From CAVOAK01 sp965217615 (GTDB lineage: Bacteria; Pseudomonadota; Alphaproteobacteria; UBA8366; CAVOAK01), in assembly GCA_965217615.1 (NCBI GenBank), contig CBDCIT010000039.1, forward strand, positions 240,256 through 304,255: DNA of 64,000 bases. The letters are read 5' to 3'. A model generated the notes under the pieces. It was given only the letters and a program-made list of their open reading frames with translations, did no database searches and had not been told where the DNA came from. This document shows, one piece after another, positions 26,735 to 35,564 of this stretch. Position 1 is the stretch's first letter; each line of letters opens with the position of its first letter. The translations under genes and the position numbers were made by a program.

Positions 26735-27078
26735 TGGCCGGTGGCCGTTCTTGGACGCAGGCTGAGGATGATATAATCATGGCCGCCCGGCTGACCCCGC
26801 ACACCGAGCGGTGCAATGGACCGGACCCGATTGAAAGCCTGGCCGCCGTTGCCGAACGCCTTGGCCGCTCTGTGGCCGCGTGCTTAACCCGGCGTGATCG
26901 CCTGGAGCGCAAAGCCGGACGGCGCGGACTTTGGACAACGGCAGGGCTTTGGACGCCAAGGGAGGATGCGCTTGTTATGAGCGATCCGCCGCTACAGCCC
27001 GTTGCCGATACCCTTGGCCGGACCTTGGCAGCCGTGCGGACGCTGCGTTGCAACCTGCGGCGGGTAGGCAAGGGCTAA
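26734..27078 (+). CDS. Double Myb/SANT-like DNA-binding protein
   Basis: A 114-residue protein overlapping the portal stop by ATGA-type arrangement. Two Myb/SANT-like repeats are visible: SWTQAEDDIIMAARL with GRSVAACLTRRDRL, and LWTPREDALVMSDPPL with GRTLAAVRTLRCNL. Each starts with a Trp followed by an acidic pair, as in SANT domains. It is the last gene of the island, next to the attachment site. It may be a regulator or take the place of a small terminase. Confidence 0.65.
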   Translation: MAGGRSWTQAEDDIIMAARLTPHTERCNGPDPIESLAAVAERLGRSVAACLTRRDRLERKAGRRGLWTTAGLWTPREDALVMSDPPLQPVADTLGRTLAAVRTLRCNLRRVGKG

Positions 27079-27180
27079 ATCTTTGCTGACATAGTGCTGA
27101 CACGAGGTTGTTTCCAGGTTCGTTTTCAACGTCGAGCCCGGTCGCGAAATCAACCTAAAATATTGATTTTATCTGTTAAA

Positions 27181-27269
27181 TGGCGGAGGGTGTGGGACTC
27201 GAACCCACGCAACGGTGTTACCCGTTGACGGATTAGCAATCCGCTGCATTACCACTCTGCCAACCCTCC
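27181..27269 (-). tRNA. tRNA-Ser(GCU)
   Basis: The minus strand folds as a class II tRNA: acceptor GGAGGGT with ACCCTCC, discriminator G, encoded CCA, anticodon loop TTGCTAA with GCU, long variable arm and TTCGAGT loop. The 3' end faces the mobile island, so it is the likely integration target. Confidence 0.93.
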
Positions 27270-27320
27270 GCGCCCGTCCTTGACCATATGAGGCTCGACA
27301 GAATTCTGTCAACGCGGGCC

Positions 27321-27943
27321 TTAGTTGTCGGTGATCGCCATCGCCCGCTTAACCGCCGGGCGCGACGCAACGGCATCCAGCCAACGGTCGAGATGGGGAT
27401 AGTCGCCAAATTCGATATCCTGGTTCCTGCGGCTAGCGACCCAAGGAAAGGTTGCAATATCGGCGATCGTGTAGTCCTGGCCGGCAAGATAGGGGACCGC
27501 AGCAATGCGCTGGTCGATAACATTGCAAAGCCGATAACTTTCCCTCTCGTAGCGCTCGATCGCGTATGGGACCTCATCATCAATAATTCGGAAGTGGTTG
27601 GACTGGCCGAACATCGGCCCGACGCCGCCCATTTGGAACATAAGCCATTCCAGCGTCGCAATCCGCGAGCGCGGTTCCTGCGGCATGAAGCGGCCATGCT
27701 TCTCTGCGAGGTAAACAAGGATCGCGCCGGACTCGAATACCGAAATCGGGCCACCGCCCGGGCCATCCGGATCGATAATCGCTGGGATCTTGTTGTTCGG
27801 CGAGATCTTCAGAAAATCTGGCGCGTGCTGCTCGCCCTTGCCGATATGGATGGGGAAGATCTCGTAAGGCAGTTTCAGCTCTTCGAGGATGATCAGGGCT
27901 TGCGGCCGTTAGGCGTATGCCAGGTATAAAGCTCGATGGTCAT
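27321..27943 (-). pseudogene. Glutathione S-transferase (YfcG/YghU-like), frameshifted
   Basis: A paralogue of the next gene. ATG at 27943 gives MTIELYTWHTPNGRKP then a stop. A one-base loss near 27900 shifts the frame; the other frame continues LIILEELKLPYEIFPIHIGK, SPNNKIPAIIDPDGPGGGP, VFESGAILVYLAEKHGRF and the all-helical C-terminal domain to 27321 (YTIADIATFPWVASRR). The rest is well conserved, so the break is recent or an assembly error. Confidence 0.8.
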
Positions 27944-28038
27944 GCTTATCGTTGTTCCTCGATGTCAGTATGTCTCGGTCGCCGGCACTGCGTCTGCCGC
28001 GCCACGCTGCAAGCCAGTGCACCGCTAATTTTGCCGGT

Positions 28039-28734
28039 TCAGCGTCGAGCGTATTGCGCGGCGCCGAACATGTTCTCGCGCTCTTCATCGCTGAGCTCTC
28101 CCGTGCGCCGGGCCTCGGCCAAGACTGCAACGCCGCGCACGACGGCGGGTCTCGCCTCGATCGTCTCAAACCATTTCTTGAGGGCCGGGAACTCGTTCAG
28201 ATCCTGGCCTTGGCGCTCGTAGCTGCGGAGCCACGGAAAGATGGCGATGTCGGCGATGGTGAAGTCGTCACTGGCAATCCAAGTGCTTTCCTTCAGCCGC
28301 TTGTCGATCACGTTGTAAATGCGTCCTGCTTCGTTGGTATAGCGGTCAATCGCATATTGAAGGTTATCCTGGGCGTAGCCGCGAAAATGATGCGCCTGAC
28401 CGAGCATCGGCCCAACGCTGCCCATCTGGAACATCAGCCACTGCATTACGGCGTAGCGGCCGCGCATATCCTGCGGCATCAAGCGGCCAGTTTTTTCCGC
28501 TAGGTAGAGCAGGATGGCGGCAGACTCGAAAATCGCAATCGGTGCGCCGTCGGGACCGTCCGGATCAACCATGGCCGGCATCTTGTTGTTGGGGCTGATC
28601 TTCAGGAATTCGGGCTCGAACTGGTCGCCCTTACCAATATTGATCGGAATGACTTTGTAGGGCAGGTCCAGCTCTTCCAGCATGATGTGGACCTTATGCC
28701 CGTTGGGCGTCGGCCATGTGTAGAGATCGATCAT
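28039..28734 (-). CDS. Glutathione S-transferase, YfcG/YghU (nu-class) type
   Basis: A 231-residue GST. The thioredoxin-like N-terminal domain starts MIDLYTWPTPNGHKVHIML and keeps the TPNG motif used by nu-class enzymes to bind glutathione. It also has SPNNKMPAMVDPDGP with the cis-Pro and IFESAAILLYLAEKTGR. The helical C-terminal domain includes LMFQMGSVGPMLGQAHHF and DDFTIADIAIFPWLRSY. Such enzymes reduce disulfides or peroxides with glutathione. It is intact, unlike its neighbour copy. Confidence 0.9.
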   Translation of the reverse strand: MIDLYTWPTPNGHKVHIMLEELDLPYKVIPINIGKGDQFEPEFLKISPNNKMPAMVDPDGPDGAPIAIFESAAILLYLAEKTGRLMPQDMRGRYAVMQWLMFQMGSVGPMLGQAHHFRGYAQDNLQYAIDRYTNEAGRIYNVIDKRLKESTWIASDDFTIADIAIFPWLRSYERQGQDLNEFPALKKWFETIEARPAVVRGVAVLAEARRTGELSDEERENMFGAAQYARR

Positions 28735-28998
28735 CGAAACCCTCCCCTGCGGATTGCCGGTTTTGGACTGCCATATGCCGGTTGGCGCGCATTAGGTGAT
28801 GAAACGAGGCCCAGCGCAAGCTTTGGCCGGAGGACGCTAGGAGCCACCATCGTGCGCGCTCCGGTGGTCTCCTATGTGGGTCTCGATCGAGGCGCGTCAA
28901 AGGGACATCGAACAGGGACCAAAAATTCGCCGCTTGCAGGTCGATGCAGGCACGTTAGGTTGGGAAGACCGAGTACATCTTTCAGGGAGGGATAGTCG

Positions 28999-29323
28999 AT
29001 GGCAAATCCGGTTATTCATTTCGAAATTCACGGCACAGACAGCAAACGGCAAACCGACTTTTGCGGTGGCGTGTTCGGCTGGAAGGTCAACGCGGACAAT
29101 CCACAGAACTACGCGATGATCGAAAAGGAAGGAGACCTCGGCATCGGCGGTGGGCTCGCGAAGAGCGACATGGCGCCCGCCGTGCTGGTCTATATCGGAG
29201 TCGACGACCCGTAACGCCGACGGCAAGACGGTCATGCCGGTAACCGAAATCGAAGGAGCGGGGGTCACGATCGCTATGTTCGAAGACCCGGACGGTAACA
29301 CGGTCGGCATGGTCAAAAGCTAA
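28999..29323 (+). pseudogene. VOC/glyoxalase-like protein with internal deletion
   Basis: The start MANPVIHFEIHGTDSKRQTD to VLVYIGVDDP (stop at 29212-29214) is followed in another frame by ADGKTVMPVTEIEGAGVTIA and FEDPDGNTVGMVKS. A typical member has about a dozen more residues between these parts, so a short out-of-frame deletion broke the gene. Well-conserved ends suggest recent loss. Confidence 0.75.
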
Positions 29324-29327
29324 GACA

Positions 29328-29540
29328 CTAGGGCTCCCGCAGACGCTTCGCGCCCGGGCTTGCCAGGAACTTTCGGAGCGTCGCCGCGGTCCAGAGGCGG
29401 CCGTGCCGTGAGGTCATGCCGCGTGCATTTAGTGTATCGGCCAGTGCCGCGGCATCGCCGCCGGTCGCCGTCTGCGCGTCGGTTATTTCGCTGAGGATAC
29501 GGCGAACGAAGGCCTCGTGCTCGGCGTTCCGGGCGGCCAC
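29328..29540 (-). CDS. Small protein with recombinase-like helix, unknown
   Basis: A 70-residue protein starting at a GTG 5 bases after the gatB stop. ALADTLNARGMTSRHGRLWT and TLRKFLASPG resemble the Recombinase-domain helix that follows serine resolvases, but no catalytic domain is present. It is probably co-transcribed with gatCAB. Function unknown. Confidence 0.55.
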   Translation of the reverse strand: MAARNAEHEAFVRRILSEITDAQTATGGDAAALADTLNARGMTSRHGRLWTAATLRKFLASPGAKRLREP

Positions 29541-29545
29541 AGCGG

Positions 29546-31000
29546 TTACGCCTTCAGCTTCTCGCGCAGCACCTCGTTGACCATCTGCGGGTTGGCCTTG
29601 CCTTGCGTCGCCTTCATGACCTGACCGACGAACCAGCCGATCACCTTCTCGTTGCCGGCGCGATAGTTCTCAACCTGACTGGCGTTGTCGGCAACGATCT
29701 GATCCACAACGGCTTCGATGGCGCCCGAGTCCATCACCTGCTGCAAGCCTTTTTCCTCGACAATCGCCGACGCCGCCCTGCCGGTCTCGAACATCTCGTC
29801 GAAGACATCCTTGGCGATACGACCTGAGATCGTGTTGTCCGCCATAAGGTCGATGAGACCACCCAGCGCATCGGCCGAAACAGGAGATATCGCGAGCTCG
29901 ACTCCGGTCTTGTTCAGGCGTCCGAACAATTCGGAGACGACCCAATTGGCGGCCTGCTTCGCATCCCTGTCCTTGGCCACCGCCTCAAAATAGTCTGCCG
30001 TCTCACGCTCGGCGACGAGTACGCCCGCGTCGTAGGCCGAAAGCCCATTGTCAGCCATGAAACGCGCCTTCTTCGCGTCGGGCAATTCGGGCAGCGTGCC
30101 CTTGAGCTTCGTCACGTAGTCGTCGGACAGCTCCAACGGCAGCAAGTCGGGGTCGGGAAAGTAGCGGTAGTCATGGGCCTCTTCCTTCGAGCGCATCGGC
30201 CGCGTCGTCCCCTCGCCCGAATCGAACAACCGGGTCTCGAGTGCGACTTCGCCGCCGTCCTCGATCAACTCGACCTGGCGCCGCGCTTCATAGTCGATGG
30301 CCTGGCGAAGAAAACGCAACGAATTGATATTCTTGATTTCGCAACGCGTTCCCAGAGCCTCCCCCGGGTGGCGCACCGAAACGTTGGCATCGACCCGCAA
30401 CGAGCCTTCCTGCATGTTGCCGTCGCAAGAGCCGACGTAGCGCAGAATTGAGCGCAGCTTTGCGACGTAGGCCGCAGCCTCTTCGGCGGCGCGCAGATCC
30501 GGCTTGGACACGATCTCCATCAACGCGACACCGGCGCGGTTGAGATCAATGTAGGTCTTCGAGGGATGTTGGTCGTGCAGCGACTTGCCGGCGTCTTGCT
30601 CCATGTGCAAACGCTCGATGCCAACTGTCTTCGTCACGCTATCGGACAGATCGACCTCGACCACGCCTTCGCCGACGATCGGCTTCTCATACTGCGAGAT
30701 CTGATAGCCGGGCGGTAGATCCGGATAAAAGTAGTTTTTACGGGCGAAGACGGAACTGTGGTTGATCTGGGCGTTGAGCGCGAGCCCCGTTCGCACTGCC
30801 TGCCTAACGCAAACCTCGTTGATGACCGGGAGCATGCCCGGCATGGCGGCGTCGACGAGACTGACATGGGTATTGGGTTCCGCGCCGAACTCGGCCGAGG
30901 CGCCAGAGAACAACTTCGCGCCGCTGACGACCTGGGCGTGGATCTCCAGACCAATAACGACCTCCCAGTCTCCGGTACGCCCCTTAATCAGGCTCGCCAT
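29546..31000 (-). CDS. gatB: Asp/Glu-tRNA(Asn/Gln) amidotransferase subunit B
   Basis: A 484-residue GatB. The start MASLIKGRTGDWEVV follows GGAGGAGCGG, and VVIGLEIHAQV is the family signature. The kinase-like domain includes SLVDAAMPGMLP and ARKNYFYPDLPPGYQIS, and the C-terminal YqeY-like tail domain ends VLREKLKA. It phosphorylates misacylated Glu-tRNA(Gln) or Asp-tRNA(Asn) for amidation with ammonia from GatA. It is intact and follows gatA by 16 bases. Confidence 0.97.
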   Translation of the reverse strand: MASLIKGRTGDWEVVIGLEIHAQVVSGAKLFSGASAEFGAEPNTHVSLVDAAMPGMLPVINEVCVRQAVRTGLALNAQINHSSVFARKNYFYPDLPPGYQISQYEKPIVGEGVVEVDLSDSVTKTVGIERLHMEQDAGKSLHDQHPSKTYIDLNRAGVALMEIVSKPDLRAAEEAAAYVAKLRSILRYVGSCDGNMQEGSLRVDANVSVRHPGEALGTRCEIKNINSLRFLRQAIDYEARRQVELIEDGGEVALETRLFDSGEGTTRPMRSKEEAHDYRYFPDPDLLPLELSDDYVTKLKGTLPELPDAKKARFMADNGLSAYDAGVLVAERETADYFEAVAKDRDAKQAANWVVSELFGRLNKTGVELAISPVSADALGGLIDLMADNTISGRIAKDVFDEMFETGRAASAIVEEKGLQQVMDSGAIEAVVDQIVADNASQVENYRAGNEKVIGWFVGQVMKATQGKANPQMVNEVLREKLKA

Positions 31001-31016
31001 TCCGTCCGCTCCTCCG

Positions 31017-32504
31017 CTAAGCGTCGCCGCCGGCCATGACCTGCGGTACCGCCTCAAAGCCAGCCGCGGCCTCCAGCACATGGGCGGCACGCAGCACCGT
31101 CTCTTCGTCGAACACCCGGCCGATCAGCTGCAGACCGAGCGGCAGTCCCTCGGCGCTGAGGCCAGCGGGCACCGAAATCGCTGGCAGGCCCGCCAGACTC
31201 GCTGGTCCGGTGAACACGTCGTTCAGATACATGGCGATTGGGTCGTCCATCTTCTCGCCCTGCGCAAATGCCGCATTCGGCGCCGTCGGCGCGAGCACGA
31301 CATCCACCTCGTCCCAAGCGGCACGAAAGTCGTCGGCGATCCGCGTGCGCACCTTTTGCGCTTGCAAATAATAAGCATCATAGTAGCCGGCGCTCAAAAC
31401 ATAGGTTCCGATCAGGATGCGACGCTTGACCTCGGCGCCGAAGCCCTCGGCCCGCGTGTTTTCGTACATCTCCTGGATCGTTCCACCCTCGACCCGCAGC
31501 CCATAGCGCACACCGTCATAACGCGCGAGGTTCGACGACGCTTCTGCCGGCGCGATGATGTAATAGGTCGGCAACGCGTATTTCGTGTGCGGCAGCGAGA
31601 TTTCAGTGATCTCGGCGCCAGCAGATTTCAACCAGTCGACGCCCTGAAGCCACAGGGTCTCGATTTCAGCCGGCATACCCTCGACCCGATACTCCTGGGG
31701 CACGCCAACGCGAAGCCCACGCACATCGCCGTTCAAAGCCGCCTCATAGTCTGGGACCGGGCGGTCGACGCTCGTTGAGTCCTTAGGATCATAGCCTGCC
31801 ATAACGCCCAGCATAATCGCCGCGTCCCGAACCGTGCGGGTCAGCGGCCCGGCCTGATCGAGCGATGAGGCGAAGGCGACAATGCCCCAGCGTGAGCAGC
31901 GGCCGTATGTCGGTTTCATGCCGACGACGCCCGTGAAGCTGGCGGGCTGGCGGATCGACCCACCGGTATCGGTCCCGATTGATGCAATCGCCGCTCGCGT
32001 CGCCACCGCCGCCGCCGATCCGCCGGAAGATCCACCGGGCACGAGCTTCGTTTCCAGGTCGTCACTGCGCTTCCACGGGTTCTCGACCGGTCCGTAGTAG
32101 CTGGTCATGTTGGACGAGCCCATGGCGAATTCGTCCATGTTGAGCTTGCCGAGCATCACTGCGCCCGCGCGCCACAGATTGGCCGTCACCGTCGACTCGT
32201 AGGGCGGCTTGAACCCATCGAGGATATGGCTGCCTGCGGTGGTCAGCACGCCTTCGGTGCAGAAAAGATCCTTGACGCCGATTGGGATGCCCTCCAGGAC
32301 CCCAGCCTCGCCCTGCGACCGCCGCGCATCGGACCGGGCCGCCTGTTCGAGCGCCTGATCCGGCGTTTCCGTGATCCAACAGTTAAGCTGCTGCGTCGCT
32401 TCCATCGCCGCAACATGCGCTGCGGTGAGCTCGGAAGCTGTGAACTCCCCGTTGGCGAGCCCGGCGCGTGCCCGCTCGATTGTGATTCCGAGCAGCTCAG
32501 CCAT
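31017..32504 (-). CDS. gatA: Asp/Glu-tRNA(Asn/Gln) amidotransferase subunit A
   Basis: A 495-residue amidase-signature enzyme that releases ammonia from glutamine for GatB. The catalytic Lys is in IGVKDLFCTEG and the Ser pair in GGSSGGSAAAVATR, with GTDTGGSIRQPA between. The ATG overlaps the gatC stop as ATGA. Full length and intact. Confidence 0.97.
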   Translation of the reverse strand: MAELLGITIERARAGLANGEFTASELTAAHVAAMEATQQLNCWITETPDQALEQAARSDARRSQGEAGVLEGIPIGVKDLFCTEGVLTTAGSHILDGFKPPYESTVTANLWRAGAVMLGKLNMDEFAMGSSNMTSYYGPVENPWKRSDDLETKLVPGGSSGGSAAAVATRAAIASIGTDTGGSIRQPASFTGVVGMKPTYGRCSRWGIVAFASSLDQAGPLTRTVRDAAIMLGVMAGYDPKDSTSVDRPVPDYEAALNGDVRGLRVGVPQEYRVEGMPAEIETLWLQGVDWLKSAGAEITEISLPHTKYALPTYYIIAPAEASSNLARYDGVRYGLRVEGGTIQEMYENTRAEGFGAEVKRRILIGTYVLSAGYYDAYYLQAQKVRTRIADDFRAAWDEVDVVLAPTAPNAAFAQGEKMDDPIAMYLNDVFTGPASLAGLPAISVPAGLSAEGLPLGLQLIGRVFDEETVLRAAHVLEAAAGFEAVPQVMAGGDA

Positions 32505-32791
32505 CACTCGACGACTTTCGGGACCGTATAGAATCCATGGGCGGCTTCCGGCGTGTTCAGCAGAAGCTTGTCCTCAAGGTCGCCCTCGGTCACTTCGTCC
32601 TTGCGCATGTGCAGACTGGTTTCCGCCGCCGATGTCATCGGCGCGACGCCCTCGGTGTCGACCTCCGACAACGTCTCCACCCAACCGATAATGTTGGAAA
32701 GCTCGCCAGCGAGACCATCAAGTGCCGTGTCGTCAACGCCCATCCGCGCGAGGCTGGCCATCTTTTGTACCGTCGTCCGGTCAAGCGCCAT
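32504..32791 (-). CDS. gatC: Asp/Glu-tRNA(Asn/Gln) amidotransferase subunit C
   Basis: A 95-residue GatC that wraps around GatA and stabilises the complex. Typical segments are VQKMASLARMGVDD, ELSNIIGWVETLSEVDT and EGVAPMTS, with the C-terminal GFYTVPKVVE. First gene of the gatCAB operon; a 219-base divergent promoter region separates it from ruvX. Confidence 0.95.
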   Translation of the reverse strand: MALDRTTVQKMASLARMGVDDTALDGLAGELSNIIGWVETLSEVDTEGVAPMTSAAETSLHMRKDEVTEGDLEDKLLLNTPEAAHGFYTVPKVVE

Positions 32792-33010
32792 CCTGGCCGT
32801 CTCCTTGTCTGCTGGCCGAACCGTTTGTCCGGCTTAAACCGTTGAAATGAGCGGCGGACCGTAGCATCGCCTCACGCGGAACGGCAAGCGCACGAAACCT
32901 AATGGAGCATGGCTGTTCGTTGCGCTGGCCGCCGCGCGCAGCTAGCTTCGACCAATATTGACGACGGCCGCGCAAGTTAGCGGAGACCAACCACGTCCAA
33001 GACCAGCTAG

Positions 33011-33472
33011 ATGTCGATCTCTACACTTCAGGACCTCAAAGCGCAGTTGCCCACCGGCCTACGGCTGCTCGGCCTTGATGTCGGCACGAAGACGATAGGG
33101 CTAGCACTCTCCGACCCGTCGCTCACGGTCGCCAGTCCACTGCAAACGATCCGACGGACGAAATTCACACAGGATGCGCAGGCGCTCGAGGCAATTATTT
33201 CGGAACATGGTGTCGGCGGGCTTTTGGTTGGTCTGCCGCTCAACATGGACGGCAGCGAGGGCCGCGCCTGCCAGTCGGTGCGGCAGTTTGCCGCGAACTT
33301 GCTTGAGCGGATCGACCTGCCGCTCGCGTTTCAGGACGAACGGCTCTCGACCGCGGCAGTGGAACGCATGCTGGTCAAGGAAGCCGACATGACAAGAACA
33401 CACCGCGCCAAGGTCGTCGACAAGGCCGCCGCCGCCTATATTCTGCAAGGTGCGCTGTCGATAACAAACTGA
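33011..33472 (+). CDS. ruvX: Putative pre-16S rRNA nuclease RuvX/YqgF, tail replaced by IS
   Basis: A 153-residue RNase H-fold nuclease for 16S rRNA 5' maturation. LGLDVGTKTIGLALSDP holds the first catalytic Asp, VGLPLNMDGSEG and QDERLSTAAVERML follow, and AKVVDKAAAAYILQG is the last conserved helix. An ISNCY element inserted after GAL, so the natural ending DQAQRS (still readable after the element at 34817-34843) is replaced by SITN and a stop inside the IS end. All catalytic parts remain, so activity is probably kept. Confidence 0.93.
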   Translation: MSISTLQDLKAQLPTGLRLLGLDVGTKTIGLALSDPSLTVASPLQTIRRTKFTQDAQALEAIISEHGVGGLLVGLPLNMDGSEGRACQSVRQFAANLLERIDLPLAFQDERLSTAAVERMLVKEADMTRTHRAKVVDKAAAAYILQGALSITN

Positions 33473-34801
33473 GTTGACCGCTTTATGTACCATATGAATT
33501 GACCGCTTCTGTTGTGGTGGTTTGGCTCGGTCGCGTCGAAGCGGGTCACGCGGCCTGGAGCCTGTCGTCGTCGATGGTTTCGCCGTCGGCGCGGTAGCGC
33601 GCCAGACACCTGGGTCCGTGGAAGACGGCTAGGTGGCCGTCGGGATATTCGTGCACCCGGACCTGCGCCTTGACGTAGTGGTGGCGGTGGCGATCGGCCG
33701 GGATCTGCAGCGTGCGGTTCTTGTAGCGCACGGTGTTGTCGCCCGCGACGACGCGGTCCTCCTGGGCGCAGAGGATGTCCTCGAGCGTGCCGGCAAAAGC
33801 CACGAAGGCCGAGCCGGTGTCCGCGGCCGGGCGGGCGAAGCGGGCGTTGTGCGCCGGCCAGAAGAGCTCCTCGAGAAAGCGATTGGCCTCGGCCATGGTG
33901 GCGATCCCGGCGAGGCGCAGCTCCTGGGGCAGGCGCTTCTGCAAGGTCCCGAACATGCGCTCCAAGCGGCCCCGGGCCTGCGGCGAATAGGCCGCGATCA
34001 ACTCGATGCCGAGCTGCGCCAAGGCCCGGCCGACCTGGGTCGGGTTGTCCTTGTCCACACCGCCGCCTGCCTCGGGCGTGTGCCAGTAGTGCGAGGCCCG
34101 ATCGGCGTAGAGCGAGCAGAACAGCCCGTTTTCGGCGATCACCTCGCCGAGCCCGCGGAACGTGCTCATCGTGCCCTCCTCGGCAACGAAGAAGCCCGAA
34201 TAGACCTCCGATGTCGCATCGTCCATGGTCACGATCAGATCCCACCACTGGCCCGCAACCCACTCGTGGCTCGAGCCGTCCTGGTGCAGCATCATCCCCA
34301 CCACCGGTCGGCGCGGCCGCTTCCGGCGGTGCGCCCCGCGCCTGGGCGCCGGCTTGATCTTGCCGTGCGCCTGCAAGCTCAGGCGAAGCAGTTGTAGCTC
34401 AGCCCGAAGCCATGCTCGCAGACCAGCTTCTCGTGGAAGTGCTTGGCCGTGAAGTCCGGGTAGCGCGTCTCGAACAGCTCCAGCACCCGCATCACCTCGT
34501 CCACCGGCGCGCGGCGCGCCGAGACCCGCCCAAGGCGCCGGTCGTACAAACCCGCGGCACCCTCGGCCTCATAGCGCTCCCGCCAGCGCCGGAACGTCCG
34601 CTCCGACATGCCCAGGATCTCCGAGGCCTCGGCCTGGCTCAAATCACCCCGATAACAACGTCCGTAGACATCCTCGAACTTCATCAATCTCAGTCCCTGC
34701 AACTGCTCCGTCCGGCGCATCCGATTCCTCCAGATTTGGAGGAAATCTAAAACCGGACAGATCATCTGTTACATAGACCGGTCATATCGTGTGTTAGCGA
34801 C
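33457..34801 (-). mobile_element. ISNCY (IS1202-type) element with 19-bp target duplication
   Basis: A 1345-bp element. Ends GTCGATAACAAACTGAG on the left and, as complement, GTCGCTAACACACGATA on the right are imperfect inverted repeats. It is flanked by a perfect 19-bp direct repeat, atattctgcaaggtgcgct, at 33438-33456 and 34802-34820. Long duplications are known for the IS1202-type group. The duplicated sequence is the 3' end of ruvX. Confidence 0.88.
33546..34720 (-). pseudogene. ISNCY transposase, frameshifted
   Basis: The N-terminal part (ATG 34720, helix-turn-helix DLSQAEASEILGMSERTFRR) ends prematurely at LSYNCFA near 34379. A one-base loss after SYN shifts the frame; the catalytic part then runs to 33546 with LIVTMDDATSEVYS, GLFCSLYADRASHYW and YSPQARGRLERMFGTLQKR as probable DDE positions. 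The element is likely unable to move by itself. Confidence 0.82.
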
Positions 34802-34901
34802 ATATTCTGCAAGGTGCGCTCGATCAGGCGCAGCGGTCATGATAAAATGAGTGCGTGGATGATGACGCGTCGACTTTCGCGTCGGGAGATGGATCCGAGC
34901 C

Positions 34902-35513
34902 ATGGCTAATATCGGCAAGCTACGCCTCTTCATTCAGGAGATGACCCGCGTCGTCGAAGAGGTCGGCGATGAAGAACCCAAGGTCGTCGCGCGTGGCCGC
35001 GCCCTGTTGGCGGAACTTGTAGCAACCGACGATTGGCTGCCCGACGCCTTCGCCACAGTGAACCCCGATCAATACCAGCAGTTCCTCTTGTACTGCGATC
35101 CCCATGAACGCTTCTCGGTCGTGAGCTTCGTCTGGGGACCAGGACAGAAAACACCGGTCCACGACCATTTGGTTTGGGGCCTGATCGGTATGTTGCGTGG
35201 TTCGGAGAGTTCGACCAACTACGAGCTGGGTGCGAATGGCAGTGGTCTTGTCGAATCCGAATTCATACAGCTGAAACCGGGCGACGTGACGGCGGTTTCG
35301 CCGACCGTCGGCGACATTCATGCAGTCGAGAACGCGTATGATGACCGTGCCTCGATCAGTGTTCACGTTTATGGCGGAAACATCGGCGCGGTTGAGCGCC
35401 ATATCTATGAACCGGAGACCGGCGAGGCCACGCTATTTGTGACCGGCTATACCAATACTGAGACACCAAATCTTTGGGATCGCTCAGCGGAAGTGCTTGC
35501 GGCGGCCAGCTGA
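34902..35513 (+). CDS. Thiol dioxygenase, cysteine dioxygenase family
   Basis: A 203-residue cupin of the CDO_I family, which oxidises cysteine or 3-mercaptopropionate to the sulfinate with non-haem iron. Two iron His are in TPVHDHLVWGLIGMLRG (HxH) and the third in GDIHAVENAYDD. The substrate cannot be fixed; bacterial members often prefer 3-mercaptopropionate. It starts with ATG after a GGGAG-like site and lies between ruvX and a CoA-transferase gene, an insertion relative to the common ruvX-pyrB order. Confidence 0.85.
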   Translation: MANIGKLRLFIQEMTRVVEEVGDEEPKVVARGRALLAELVATDDWLPDAFATVNPDQYQQFLLYCDPHERFSVVSFVWGPGQKTPVHDHLVWGLIGMLRGSESSTNYELGANGSGLVESEFIQLKPGDVTAVSPTVGDIHAVENAYDDRASISVHVYGGNIGAVERHIYEPETGEATLFVTGYTNTETPNLWDRSAEVLAAAS

Positions 35514-35564
35514 CAAGCCGAGATAAGCAAACGCAATTGACGCCATAGAGTCCGGAGGGAGGCG

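Larger units (their letters stand above)
13406..27180 (+). mobile_element. Capsid-encoding mobile island (satellite-like prophage), degraded
   Basis: A codirectional set of mobile genes: tyrosine integrase, AlpA-like protein, DUF3102-like protein, TerL, HNH nuclease, HK97-type major capsid, prohead protease, head-tail connector, portal and a Myb-like protein. It is followed at once by the 3' end of tRNA-Ser(GCU) on the minus strand, a common integration site. No tail, baseplate, lysis or replication genes are recognised. IS21 and IS3 elements have inserted inside, another IS3 has removed the integrase N-terminus, and the integrase is frameshifted. The gene content resembles capsid-forming satellites that borrow tails from a helper phage, or a cut-down prophage. 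attL was not found. Confidence 0.65.
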
